From the NCBI GenBank assembly GCA_009760885.1, contig CM019699.1:44868268-44932267 (forward strand): a DNA stretch of 64,000 bases. The letters run 5' to 3'. Each line of letters begins with the position of its first letter. The first letter of the stretch is position 1. Positions 44,691-56,107 of the stretch are shown one piece after another. This stretch comes from Achatina immaculata (taxonomy: Eukaryota; Mollusca; Gastropoda; Stylommatophora; Achatinidae). The notes beneath the pieces were generated by a model, which was given only the letters and a program-made list of their open reading frames with translations, was not told the origin of the DNA and ran no database searches. The position numbers and the translations under genes were made by a program.

Positions 44691-45089
44691 ATGTCTAGTA
44701 GGTATTTTAGAGAATAAATCAGTGAAGTAGAGCCACAAAATTATTCTAGTTAGGATATCTTAACACTCTGGAAAGTTGTCTCAACAGTTCCCTTGCTCTC
44801 AGCCCAAACTGTGTTTGAGTGTGTGAATATATTTACTGGAATTATTTCTCTCAGAAAATGTCAGAATTCAAGAAATACAAACAAAAATTTAGAAAGGAAT
44901 GATTAAAAAATGAACTGTTTGAGAAATGGATGATGATGATTATTGGGGATGATGCCAAAGCTCATGGTAAATTTTGCAAGTGTGCCATTAAAATACCAAG
45001 ATTAAAAATGCAATGGAAATATGAGAAAATACACAAATACAGTCACGATCCCTTGTGTCTACTGAACAGTTACTAAAGACTATGTCAAT
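44691..45089. other. No gene recognised
   Basis: AT-rich unique sequence. Confidence 0.5.
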
Positions 45090-45227
45090 AAATAGCACTC
45101 ACGCACACATACACACACAGACATATACATAAACAAAAATACATTGTAAATACAGATCTTCTAACATATGTTTTTTAACAAACATTAAAATATTTTCTAA
45201 CAATATCTAACAAGTTACTTACAAGTT

Positions 45228-45228
<1 letters not shown>
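45090..45228 (-). mobile_element. CR1/L2-like 3' UTR fragment
   Basis: Matches 61442-61580, the 3' UTR of the large element, in the same orientation: ACACAGACATATACATAAA, AAAAATACATT, TTCTAACATAT and TTTCTAACAATATCTAACAA. Neither the coding part nor the final hairpin is present, so both ends are lost. Confidence 0.75.

Positions 45229-45267
<39 letters not shown>
45229..45267. repeat. (GA)n microsatellite
   Basis: Pure GA run between a LINE fragment and a SINE-like head. Confidence 0.95.
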
Positions 45268-45268
<1 letters not shown>

Positions 45269-45350
45269 TTTTTTTGGTGGTGCTAGTTGACTAAGTCGAT
45301 AGTACGCTACTCACTCATGGCTAGACTCGTGTTCGAATCCCAGGTAATTC
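45268..45350 (+). mobile_element. tRNA-derived SINE-like head
   Basis: GGTGCTAGTTGACTAAGTCG resembles an A box/D arm. GTGTTCGAATCCC, about 35 bp further on, is a near-perfect B box. Acceptor and T-stem pairing are poor, so it is not a working tRNA gene. Confidence 0.55.
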
Positions 45351-46049
45351 TCTTGTGATTTTTCTTTCTCTCACGTCTCACTAAAGTGCTTTGTCTACGA
45401 TTTTGTCCAGGTCTAGTCCTACAAAACTGTGTTCTCTTACTTTACACAAATACAGTGTCCTTTAAAACTCAAGCGCCTTTGAATTTTATACGTGCTTATA
45501 AGAGAAAAAAAAATTCTGCAAAAGATGAAGATTCCACAGCATCTTGCCAAGCGGGTCCTGCAGATGTTGAAGCTGAAGATGTTCATTACTTGTGAGTCCT
45601 GCAGACGCTGAAGCTGAAGATGTTCATTACTTCTGACAGTATCACGGGAATTATTAACATTAATGACGTAATAGCATTAATAACTTATCATTACTTCCAA
45701 TAACATTTCTCGTATTAATTTTCACTTATACATTTTGAAAAGACAAAATATTTCCTGGATATTTTTTGGATCAATACTTTTTAAAATATTGATCATTTTA
45801 GATGTATTCTGAGGGCAATTATATATATTTTTGTGAGAAAAAAGAGTTTGCAACCCTGCGGAGACATTCTAGCGAGTAGACACAAACATGGCGCGTGTAG
45901 CCAGAGCACAGAGATAGAAATTAGATTGTTGGGTTGTGGTGCCAAAATGTACAAGTGACAAGTTCCAGAAACCAACACCTGGGTAACAGAACACGCTACT
46001 GTCCCAGATTGTTGGACGGCACAAAAACATTCACCTGTCACAACCTTAG
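45351..46049. other. No gene recognised
   Basis: Includes two direct copies of a segment with GAAGCTGAAGATGTTCATTA (about 45550-45640). No domain in the 69-aa plus frame. Confidence 0.5.
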
Positions 46050-46185
46050 AGTGAAACATAGACATGTCACAGTGACACTTTTAGAGTGACATACAGATTT
46101 TTCCTAATAAAAGCTTCAGAGTGACACATAGATTTGTCACAGTCACAGTTTTAGAGTGACACACAGACATGTCACAGTAACCTCT
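46050..46185. repeat. Imperfect repeat around TTTAGAGTGACACA
   Basis: Three or four diverged copies of ATGTCACAGTGACACTTTT or a close variant followed by AGAGTGACACA. Confidence 0.65.
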
Positions 46186-46257
46186 GCATGGACATGACCG
46201 TAGATATTTAAAACATTTGTCTTGTTGCCTAAATTTTGCTTCCGCTTGTGTGCCAGT

Positions 46258-46560
46258 TTTCCCATCTCATGCCAGCTATCTCATCCCATGCCAGCTATCT
46301 CATCCCATGCCAGCTATCTCATCCCATGCCAGCTATCCCATCCCATGCCAGCTATCCCATCCCATGCCAGCTATCTCATCCCATGCCAGCTTTCCCATCC
46401 CATGCCAGCTATCTCATCCCATGCCAGCTATCTCATCCCATGCCAGCTATCCCATCCCATGCCAGCTATCCCGTCCACTGCCAGATTTCTCATCCCATGC
46501 CAGCTTTCCCATCCCATGCCAGCTTTCTGGTCCCATGCCAGCTTCCCTTCACATCTCATG
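46258..46560. repeat. 19-bp minisatellite, about 16 copies
   Basis: Units of ATGCCAGCTATCTCATCCC. It merges into a 24-bp relative at about 46560. Confidence 0.93.
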
Positions 46561-47888
46561 CCAGCTATCCATTTACATCCCATCCCAGACTACCCCTCAC
46601 ATTCCATCTCAGACTACCCTTCACATTCCATGCCAGCCATCCATTTACATCCCATCTCAGACTTCCCTTCACATTCCATGCCAGCCATCCATTCACATTC
46701 CATCCCAGACTTCCCTTCATACTCCATGCCAGCCATCCATTCACATTCCATCCCAGACCTCTCTTCACATTCCATGCCAGCCATCCATTCACATTCCATC
46801 CCAGAATTCCCTTCATATTCCATGCCAGCCATCCATTCACATTCCATCCCAGACTTCCCTTCACATTCCATGCCAGCCATCCATTCACATTCCATCCCAG
46901 AATTCCCTTCACATTCCATGCCAAACTTCCCTTCATATTCCATCCCAGACTTCTCTTCACATTCCATGCCAGACTTCCCTTCACATTCCATCCCAGACTT
47001 CCCTTCATATTCCATGCCAGCCATCCATTCACATTCCATCCCAGACTTCCCTTTACATTACATGCCAGCCATCCATTCACATTCCATCCCAGACTTCCCT
47101 TCACATTCCATGCCAGACTTCCCTTCATATTCCATCCCAGACTTCTCTTCACATTCCATGCCAGACTTCCCTTCACATTCCATCTCAGACTTCCCTTCAT
47201 ATTCCATGCCAGCCATCCATTCACATTCCATCCCAGACTTCCCTTCACATTCCATGCCAGACTTCCCTTCATATTCCATGCCAGACTTCTCTTCACATTC
47301 CATGCCAGACTTCCCTTCATATTCCATCTAAGACTTCCCTTCATATTCCATGTCAGACTTCCCTTCATATTCCATGCCAGACTTCTCTTCATATTCCATG
47401 CCAGACTTCTCTTCACATTCCATGCCAGACTTCTCTTCACATTCCATGCCAGACTTCTCTTCACATTCCATGCCAGACTTCCCTTCATATTCCATCCTAG
47501 ACTTCTCTTCACATTCCATGCCAGACTTCCCTTCATATTCCATGCCAGACTTCCCTTCACATTCCATGCCAGACTTCCCTTCATATTCCATGCCAGACTT
47601 CTCTTCACATTCCATGCCAGACTTCCCTTCACATTCCATGCCAGACTTCCCTTCATATTCCATCCCAGACTTCTCTTCACATTCCATGCCAGACTTCCCT
47701 TCACATTCCATCCCAGACTTCCCTTCATATTCCATGCCGGCCATCCATTCACATTCCATCCCAGACTTCCCTTTACATTACATGCCAGCCATCCATTCAC
47801 ATTCCATCCCAGACTTCCCTTCACATTCCATCTCAGACTTCCCTTCATATTCCATGCCAGACTTCTCTTCACATTCCATGCCAGACTA
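46560..47888. repeat. 24-bp minisatellite, about 55 copies
   Basis: Units of TTCCATGCCAGACTTCCC followed by TTCACA, with AGCCATCCA and CATCCCAGA variants. The unit is eight codons long, so frames of 602, 427 and 369 aa (plus) and 456 aa (minus) stay open. Opposite-strand openness and absence of any domain argue against a protein. Confidence 0.96.
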
Positions 47889-48432
47889 AAGGGAAACAAA
47901 CATTCACACACACAAACCTTCTCACTCGCTGACAAATCAACGACAAGTTTTATACACAGTAAAGTCTGTGAATTTAAGCTGACATTGTTCCTCGTCTGTC
48001 TACAAGGACTTCAGCACTGGAGCACAACAGAATACATATTTTAAAAACCACGTGATCACAAACGCAAGAAAAACTGTTTCTGATGGTGTCACGTGCAACC
48101 TGAGACACAAGTGTTCTAGGGGGAGAGGGGGGGCATTCTGGTTGCCACTGACAACGGTAATGTGCTGGGCCTCCGGGCCCTTCAGTCTGGCAGAAATTAA
48201 GGCGGAAGGAGACAGAAGAGATGCAGCCATTTTGTGTCCCATATGTCTTGAAGGTCGTCACACAAGTTCGTATGTCAAGGTCGTCACACAAGATCGTATG
48301 TCAAGGTAGCCACACAAGGTCGTATGTCAAACTTCTATGTTGTTAATCATTTTTAATCCTAAAATATTCTTTATTTTTTATTTCATGGTTTGGTCTGTCA
48401 GATTTCTGTGTGTGTTAACATCTTTATCAGAG
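47889..48432. other. Mostly unique; small 26-bp repeat at 48243-48328
   Basis: No gene recognised. Three copies of a unit with GTCACACAAG and TCGTATGTCAAG lie at 48243-48328. Confidence 0.55.
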
Positions 48433-48805
48433 AGTGGTTACATCACGATGTGATTACATCCGAGCATTACTACATCAGGGAGTGCTTACATCCGAGCATG
48501 ACTACATCAGGGAGTGCTTACATCAGAGCATGACTACATCAAAGCGTGCTTACATCAGAGCATTACTATATCGGGGAGTGCTTACATCCGAGCATTACTA
48601 CATCAGGGAGTGCTTACATCTGAGCATTACTACATCAGGGAGTGCTTACATCCGAGAATTACTACATCAGGGAGTGCTTACATCAGAGCGTGCTTACATC
48701 AGAGCATGACTACATCAGAGCGTGCTTACATCAGTGCATGACTACATCAGGGAGTGCTTACATCAGAACGCGTTTACACCAGAGCGTGACTACATTAGGG
48801 CGTGA
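48433..48805. repeat. 16-bp minisatellite arranged as 32-bp dimers
   Basis: Units of TACATCAGGGAGTGCT alternate with TACATC(C/A)GAGCATTAC or GAGCATGAC variants. Confidence 0.92.
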
Positions 48806-50354
48806 CCAAAAGAACTATCAGGGGACAGCTGCATGTAAAACACCCAACAACACACAGACCCTAGTGCGGCCAGTCTTTCCCCCTCGCCCAAAGCTCACTC
48901 TTCTATTTCTATGAACTCCGTGCCCATATTTTCAGTTCTTTTCGGCCTACATTAACATCGGTACTTCACGATGATAATTTCAACACTAATTCAATTACAT
49001 GAGATCTTTGAATGAAGTGATTCATGTGCTGGCCTTTCCCGGTCCTTCAAGTGCGGGCTTTGGCCATGAGCTCTGTTGCCCCGTGCACGCCCTGTCCAGA
49101 GTACAAGGCTGATGATGACTGATCAGGGCCAAATTACACCGCAGACAAAATATAAACCCTTGACTGCGCATTAATATAGACCAATCAAGGATCACGGAAC
49201 TCCTTCCTGAAACCTTAGGCTGTGAGGAGAAAGTATTTATGCGCAATCAAAAGACATGAGATTCTGAATGAGTTTCTTTATTTCTGATCTTTTTGATTGC
49301 TGCAAGATTCTTTTGCCAATCCACGGAATGGAGTATTAGCTTTCATGTACGCGTCTCGAAAAAAATGGCAGTCCCATTTTTTTTTATGAGTTCACGAAAA
49401 GAAATAAAAATAATGCGAGAATATAGTAGTTCAATTTTTTAAAATGTTCCCTCTACTCACCCCCCAGTCCACCCCTACCATTTTTTTTAAAGAGCGTGGA
49501 GCAGATGTAACAGTATTCACCATGCTGTCTAGATGAGATCACATAAGATCGATGTGTTTTGCTGATTGGAAATATTAAACATTATTGTAGAATCATGTAT
49601 ATTTAAGTCCCTTAGATATGAACTAAATGCACTATTTCCCTTATATAGTTCACGTAGTTCAGCACGTGATTTAGCCTGTCCGTGTCTGTAACGGCAGACA
49701 AAATTGTAATCACTTAATGTTATTTTGCACGGGATTCCGAGAGGGAAGTTTCTTGCCTCTAGTTTTTTAGCAGGTAGCGGAATTTCTCGGGATTATTATG
49801 AGTTATGTTACGGAAAGTTTCATAAGTGTCAACGATTGGAAAGTCTGTGTTGATTTAACGGTCTAAATTTAGTTTTAGAGTTTTAATTGTTCATTTTAAG
49901 TACGAAAGTTTAGGGTACGAAAGTTCAGGGCATGAGTTATGAATCTCGTGTTTTGGTGAAGCTCACAGCAGTTATCTTTTTGCGTGAATGTGAATTGCAC
50001 AGAATGAAAGTTCTGGGAGGGGGGATGTCGGAGTAAATGCGGGTTATATAAAAGAACTCGGAGCTTGTTTGGAGGGATTATGATGATTGTATTCGGAGTA
50101 TGAGAATCGTGTGATAGAGGCAAGTCAGTAGTAGTTTTGTAGTGAATTCAGTCTTGTCCTAGTTGAGTGTGGTAGAGCTTGTGTTGTCCTTTTTAGGACA
50201 ATGTTTTATTTGCAATAGTATGTAGGAATTATGTTGCAGTGTCCTTGCTAGAACTAGAGCTTACTGTTTGTGTTTTGTTATTCTGGAAGATGAAGTGTTA
50301 TTCTGGAAGCTGTTATTCATTCCAGATATTAGTAAGTACTGCGTTTTTTTGTAA
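48806..50354. other. Longest repeat-poor stretch; no gene recognised
   Basis: About 1.5 kb with no arrays and no long frame. The 49022-49246 and 49896-50123 minus frames show no domain. It could be an intron or an intergenic region; nothing distinguishes these. Confidence 0.45.
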
Positions 50355-50783
50355 CTGCTTGCTGGTAGAATGTTTCTTCCTTATAGCACGGACTGTTTGC
50401 TGGTAGAATGTTTCTTCCTTATAGCACGGACTGTTTGCTGGTAGAATGTTTCTTCCTTATAGCACGGACTGTTTGCTGGTAGAATGTTTCTTCCTTATAG
50501 CACGGACTGTTTGCTGGTAGAATGTTTCTTCCTTATAGCACGGACTGTTTGCTGGTAGAATGTTTCTTCCTTATAGCACGGACTGTTTGCTGGTAGAATG
50601 TTTCTTCCTTATAGCACGGACTGTTTGCTGGTAGAATGTTTCTTCCTTATGGCACGGACTGCTTGCTGGTAGAATGTTTCTTCCTTATGGCACGGACTGC
50701 TTTCTGGTAGAATGTTTCTTCCTTATGGCACGGACTGTTTGCTGGTAGAATGTTTCTTCCGTATGGCACGGACTGCTTGCCCG
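50355..50783. repeat. 38-bp minisatellite, about 11 copies
   Basis: Units of CTGTTTGCTGGTAGAATG followed by TTTCTTCCTTATAGCACGGA. The final four units share a TATGGCACGGACTG variant, showing polarity. Confidence 0.95.
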
Positions 50784-51264
50784 GGAAGTTTTTCATGTTT
50801 CACTTTTTGTCATTGCTGTATGACGGCAGATTTTCCTGCCATCGTCATATTCATCATCCACATCTTCCGCATCAATACATTTGTTGTCTATTAAATTTGA
50901 ACTACGCTCTTGACTGTTTCTACGTTTGAGTTACTGTTGCGTTGTAAGCTTGAATTATGGAGTCCAGATGTTCTGTTGTTGTTCAGTGGAAGAAGGAGCG
51001 TACCTGGGTGTGTTGTTCTCTGAGTGTATCACAGAACACAAATCCTAGACTCTCAAGTCAATCTGTCTAATCTGATCCTGAGAGAGAGTAACTAACTTTT
51101 ACTCACAGTTGTTCCCTTGTACCTTTAAACACAACAGATACATCATTTCTAGTGCCATATTGGCACGTTAGTACTCAGTAAATCTCACAGAACGGAATAC
51201 TGTTTAACAGCAGCCCCTTGCTTCTGTACTATAGGCTCTATCTACTTACCACGAACTGGATTCT
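50784..51264. other. No gene recognised
   Basis: Unique sequence; no supported feature. Confidence 0.5.
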
Positions 51265-51995
51265 TGTTTTGGTCCTCGTTTAGTCTACACTTACTTGTAT
51301 GTTTTGGTCCTCGTTTAGTCTACACTTACTTGTATGTTTTGGTCCTCGTTTAGTCTACACTTACTTGTATGTTTTGGTCATCGTTTAGTCTACACTTACT
51401 TGTATGTTTTGGTCATCGTTTAGTCTACACTTGTTTTGGTCATCATTTAGTCTACACTTACTTGTATGTTTTGGTCATCGTTTAGTCTACACTTACTTGT
51501 ATGTTTTGGTCCTCGTTTAGTCTACACTTACTTGTATGTTTTGGTCATCGTTTAGTCTACACTTACTTGTATGTTTTGGTCCTCGTTTAGTCTACACTTA
51601 CTTGTATGTTTTGGTCATCGTTTAGTCTACACTTACTTGTATGTTTTGGTCCTCGTTTAGTCTACACTTACTTGTATGTTTTGGTCCTCGTTTAGTCTAC
51701 ACTTACTTGTATGTTTTGGTCCTCGTTTAGTCTACACTTACTTGTATGTTTTGGTCCTCGTTTAGTCTACACTTACTTGTATGTTTTGGTCCTCGTTTAG
51801 TCTACACTTACTTGTATGTTTTGGTCCTCGTTTAGTCTACACTTACTTGTATGTTTTGGTCATCGTTTAGTCTACACTTACTTGTATGTTTTGGTCCTCG
51901 TTTAGTCTACACTTGCTTGTATGTTTTGGTCATCGTTTAGTCTACACTTACTTGTATGTTTTGGTCATCGTTTAGTCTACACTTGCTTGTTCAGA
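51265..51995. repeat. 36-bp minisatellite, about 20 copies
   Basis: Units of TGTATGTTTTGGTC(C/A)TCG followed by TTTAGTCTACACTTACTT. CCTCG and CATCG variants are interspersed; one unit (about 51420-51437) is shortened. Confidence 0.95.
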
Positions 51996-52019
51996 ACAAG
52001 GATATTCAGTTCCAATACA

Positions 52020-52044
52020 TGTTGTGTGTGTGTGTGTGTGTGCA
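52020..52044. repeat. (TG)n microsatellite
   Basis: Short pure TG run. Confidence 0.93.
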
Positions 52045-52129
52045 CGCGCGTACGTGCGGGTGTATGTGTCTGTGAGTATGTGAAAGGGAGGGTGGCTGGA
52101 AGAAGTACAGCAAGGAAACACTTTGATGG

Positions 52130-52230
52130 TGGAAAACAAACAGACGAACTTTATTTTCAAAGGGTCAAAATCTTGGCCAGCAAGCCCGTCTGACATTCTA
52201 CCCTTCATCACTCAACGTTCAGGCAACCTC
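52130..52230 (-). mobile_element. CR1/L2-like LINE 3' end
   Basis: The minus strand carries GATGAAGGGTAGAATGTC, GACGGGCTTGCTGGCC, GACCCTTTGAAAATAAAG and a TTCGTCTGTTTG tail. This is the conserved 3' end of the element at 61206-64000. Confidence 0.8.
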
Positions 52231-52332
52231 AGCCGTCTAGTATAAAGAAAGTTCTAAGTTTGAGAATTTTTAAAGAGCAATATGAAATATGAATTGAGAA
52301 CAATAACATACAACCTCTGACCCGCAAATCCA

Positions 52333-52428
52333 ACTCTCTCTCTGTCTCTCTCTGTGTCTCTCTGTGTCTCTCTCTGTCTCTCTCTCTGTGTCTCTCTCTC
52401 ACTCTCTCTCTCTCTCTCTCTCTCTCTC
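52333..52428. repeat. (CT)n-rich microsatellite
   Basis: CTCT and CTGT runs, abutting an RTE fragment. Confidence 0.93.
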
Positions 52429-52431
52429 AAA

Positions 52432-53110
52432 GATATCATGTCCTTCCACAACCCTCGATCTCTTGTGGATCTCAACAAGCTTGCTACAGAGCATTTCCCG
52501 CGCCAGAATGTCAAACCATCAAACATCTTTTCTCTCTGTCTTCTTCTGCCTCTTCTACCTTTGATCTTCCCTGTTGCCATTAGCTGCTCTAGCCCTCCTT
52601 TCCTCCAAAACACACCCCACAAATTTTGATTGTCGTTGTATCTTCGTTATAACTTCCCTTATTTCTTGTGCCTCTTTAGAACTTCTTCCTCGTTTGATTT
52701 TCCAGCTGTCCCTGGTGCCTCTAGCTTTCTTCTCAATAATTTGATTTTCTCGCTGTCCCTGGTGTCTCTAGCTTTCTTCTCAAGAATTTAATTTTCTCGC
52801 TGTCCCTGGTGCCTCTAGCTTTCTTCTCAAGAATTTGATTTTCTCGCTGTCCCTGGTGTCTCTAGCTTTCTTCTCAAGAATTTAATTTTCTCGCTGTCCC
52901 TGGTGTCTCTAGCTTTCTTCTCAATAATTTGATTTTCTCGCTGTCCTTGGTGCCTCTAGCTTTCTTCTCAATAATTTGATTTTCTCTAGCTTTCTTCTCA
53001 AGAACCACATTTCTGCCGACTCCAGCTTTTTTGTATCTCTTTACTGACCGTCCACGTATCGCATCCACGAAACAAGATCAGTTCAATGTCAGATTTTAGC
53101 AATATGTACG
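52432..53110 (-). mobile_element. RTE-type LINE 3' fragment containing an internal minisatellite
   Basis: The minus strand encodes WGVFWRKGGLEQLMATGKIK, GRRGRRRQREKMFDGL and STRDRGLWKDMIS near the 3' end, the standard RTE terminal segment. Upstream (52990-53070) comes VGRNVVLEKKA, a degraded relative of the AEMWFxRR segment. In between lies a 47-bp array. Frameshifts are frequent. There is no (ATG) tail; a CT-rich run lies at the 3' end. Confidence 0.82.
52715..53000 (-). repeat. 47-bp minisatellite derived from LINE coding sequence
   Basis: About six units with TCTCGCTGTCCCTGGTG, CCTCTAGCTTTCTTCTCAA and a variable AT-rich end. On the minus strand each unit reads LLRRKLEAPGTARK, which aligns with the LINE motif FIRRMLRIPWTAK seen elsewhere in this window. 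The array is thus a multiplication of that short RT segment. A 47-bp unit shifts frame each copy, so it cannot preserve a protein. Confidence 0.8.
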
Positions 53111-53936
53111 GATAAAACACATACTGGCGTGATTTCACATTTCCTCACATTGTCTGCAGCCAAAATGAGCAACAAATCCCGCACAAGAATTATTTCAGCA
53201 ATTCTGTAAAGCCATGCTCTGGTCGTTTATAAAGCAAAGCTATGACGAAAGAAAATCTTTAAAGGGGACATGTAATCAAAATATCAGAAAAGGTCTTGAA
53301 AAATTTTGAAGTTAAAGAAAGGAAATATAGCTAAAGAAGAAATGCGCAACAGAAAAAAAGAAGCAGATCAATGAGATTTATCAATATATCAAAATTGACA
53401 TTTCAGTTAATAGATACGTAATCCCTTCCTAGACAAATCAATAAACGTATCTGACTGATCGATGAAAGCAGTTATACACGTATTCACTGTTTCTGTCGAA
53501 CTAAAATCACTCAGTAATAAACTGTTTAGAAACAAACACTGTGAGCTAAATATACCGGTGGAAAGTTTGTCTCTAATGGGTTATTGATCAGGCAGCATTT
53601 TAAAGAGGAAAAAAAAAAAGATCAGTTTCCTTACCTGTAGAACAGCGGTTCTCACGCTGGTGAAATTTCGGGTCACTTTTATACTTGTTTTTGTTTGGTA
53701 AATTGTCTGTGCTCAGTACTTACTTCCATAAAAGAAGGGAGAATTCTGGGGGAGGGATGGGTTAAAGGCTGAGGCTGGGGCCTGGGACATGCAACTCTGA
53801 ACATCGCTGCACCTAAACAAAAAATTATTTCCTATTTGTAGTCTATATTTATTTGTGACAGATGGAAACAGGATGACGTAGAGGATCAGCAACATCCGTG
53901 TGCGAATTATGACAGCCATACATCTATGTACCAGTG
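53111..53936. other. No gene recognised; hAT-like terminal motif at 53643
   Basis: AT-rich unique sequence. CAGCGGTTCTCA at 53643-53654 resembles a hAT/SPIN end but has no detected partner. Confidence 0.4.
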
Positions 53937-54190
53937 AAACACAGGACATTTGATATGACAGGTTGGTGTATGGCAGCAATGACAAACGGGGCATTTGATA
54001 TGACAGATAGATGTGTTGTGTGACACCAATCAAACACGGGGCATTTGATACCAGGTACAGAAACGGTAGCAATAAAATACGGGACATGTGATGTGATAGG
54101 CAGATGTCATTGCTACACTGAAACACGAGGCATCTGACATAACAGGTAACGGTATTACAGCAATGAAACAAAGGACACTTCAGTTGGCAG
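53937..54190. repeat. Degenerate minisatellite of about 60 bp, 4-5 copies
   Basis: Diverged copies share AAACACGGGGCATTTGATA or close variants and a GACAG/GGCAGATG segment. Confidence 0.65.
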
Positions 54191-54661
54191 CATGGATATT
54201 CCTAATGGCAGACATTAGCCTGGTATATGTGAGGACCAGATATGGTGCGAGGCTAAAAGTGTAGCAGGCTGTTCGCGGCCCTGTGAGGGCTTCAGACCTT
54301 TAATGTTGTCTCAAGCAAACTTATCAGCTCGCAAACGGAGGGCCATAAACCAAACAGCACATCAAGCGAGGAGAAAGCTGGAAGTGTGCAGAGCAGAATT
54401 AGGGAGATTAAAGAACTGAATAAAATGTGTAATGTTATGATGTGACATATATAGAACATATAACATAGTTTATGTTCTAGAAGTTTTTACAGCTCACGGG
54501 AATATTGGTATCTCCTAGACAAGGTCGGAGTACGGACCAGTATATAAGGGTTTGTTTTTTAATTTTTATTTTTTATGTCCCTGAAGTTGTAAAGTGATAT
54601 CACGTGATGTATGACGGTGTTTTAACAGGAAGAAGGCAGGCATGAAAACAACTTCAAACGA
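54191..54661. other. No gene recognised
   Basis: Unique sequence; no supported feature. Confidence 0.5.
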
Positions 54662-54840
54662 CTTCTCTCTCTCTCTCTCTCTCTCTATCTCTGTCTCTAT
54701 CTCTCTGTCTTTCTTTCTCCCTCTCTCGTATCTTTATTTCTCATCCTCTCTGTCTCTCTGTGTTTCTGTCTCATTCTCTGCTTCTCTCTCATTCTCTCCC
54801 TGTTTCTCTCTCATTCTCTCTCATTCTCTCTGTTTCTCTC
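54662..54840. repeat. (CT)n-rich low-complexity tract
   Basis: CT-rich with TCATT and TGTTT interruptions. Confidence 0.93.
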
Positions 54841-54985
54841 GTCAAATATAATTTTGCAGGAAAACAGTTTAGCAGAACAAAAAAATTAAATGAAAGACTG
54901 CGTAATTTGAAAAAAAAAAACTGGGAACAAAATTTTAACAACCATACAGGAACCATACAGGAACCATATAGGAACCATGCAGGAA

Positions 54986-55261
54986 TCATATAAGATATGA
55001 AAAAGGCGATTGTTCATCTTTCTTGGGGGATATGATGAGAAGAGAGAAACTGGAAAACATCATAACAGTCGGAAAACCTGAAGGCAGAGGAGGCAGAGGA
55101 TAACAGAGGGAACAGATGTTAGAAGGCCTGACATTGTGGCGTGGAGGGAAATCATCAGCAGGGTTGCTCAGAAAACATATCAAGGATCGAGATTTGTTGA
55201 GGAGTATGACCGGCCGGGCCGCCCGACATGGCACATGATGATGATGATGATGATGATGATG
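54986..55261 (+). mobile_element. RTE-type LINE 3' fragment with (ATG)n tail and 9-bp TSD
   Basis: The plus strand encodes MMRREKLENIITVGKPEGRG, MLEGLTLWRGGKSSAGLL and KDRDLLRSMTGRAARHGT, then a stop and (ATG)n at 55236-55263. One stop sits inside the GRGRQRE segment. ATGCAGGAA flanks it at 54977-54985 and 55262-55270, a perfect target-site duplication. Confidence 0.9.
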
Positions 55262-55444
55262 ATGCAGGAACGCCAGAAGACAATGTCATCACCAGAAATA
55301 CGTTTGTCAAGTCTTGTACAATAGGAGCAGCCAGAAACAACAGCTAACTACAACATGCAACACTCAACAAAACATCCAACAAACCACACGTTGCCTGAAT
55401 CAAGTTGACAGTGAGCACTCATTCAGTAGTGCCCAATTTTCAGT

Positions 55445-55985
55445 CGGCGGAAGAGGTAGAGGACGGGAGGGAGACACGCAGGAAAGGTCCCCACGGAGAC
55501 AAGACGGGACACACAGAAGAGGCCCCCACAAGGAAAAGGAGAGTCAAATAGAAGAGGCCCCCACGGGGACAAGGAGAGACACACAGAAGAGGCCCAAACG
55601 AGGAAAAGGAAAGACACACAGAAGAGGCCCAAACGAGGAAAAGGAAAGACACACAGAATATGCCCAAACGAGGAAAAGGAAAGACACACAGAAGAGGCCC
55701 AAACGAGGAAAAGGAAAGACACACAGAAGAGGCCCAAACGAGGAAAAGGAAAGACACACAGAAGAGGCCTCCATGATGACAAGGAGAGACACACAGAATA
55801 GGCTCCCACGAGGACAAGAAGAGACACATAGAAGAGGCCCCCACGGGAATAAGAAAAGACACACAGAAGAGGCCCCCAAAAGGACAAGAAGAGACACACA
55901 GAAGAGGCCCCCACGATGACAAGAAGAGACACATAGAAGAGGCCCCCACGGGAATAAGAAAAGACACACAGAAGAGGCCCCCACG
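55445..55985. repeat. 35-bp minisatellite, about 15 copies
   Basis: Units of GAAGAGGCCCAAACGAGG followed by AAAAGGAAAGACACACA; CCCACG...GACAAG variants dominate the right half. Stop-free in several frames although 35 is not a multiple of three; the 201-aa frame is compositional. Confidence 0.94.
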
Positions 55986-56107
55986 TCAATGCCGTACTGT
56001 GTGGCCGAGAACAAAGGAGAGGTTTCGAGGGAAACTTGACTCAGTTTCTCTCTTGCCCTCGGGGGAGGGGGGGGGCAGGACAGAAGGAGAAAGAACCAAC
56101 AAAATAA

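Noticed and set aside
45268..45350. Functional tRNA gene
   Set aside because: B box is good but acceptor and T stems do not pair; better explained as a SINE head.
46236..48044. 602-aa open frame, and 427-, 369- and 456-aa frames on both strands
   Set aside because: All are products of a 24-bp stop-free array; simultaneous openness of several frames and absence of any domain argue against a gene.
55314..55919. 201-aa basic repeat frame
   Set aside because: A 35-bp array with no stops in several frames; the repeat register shifts frame each unit.
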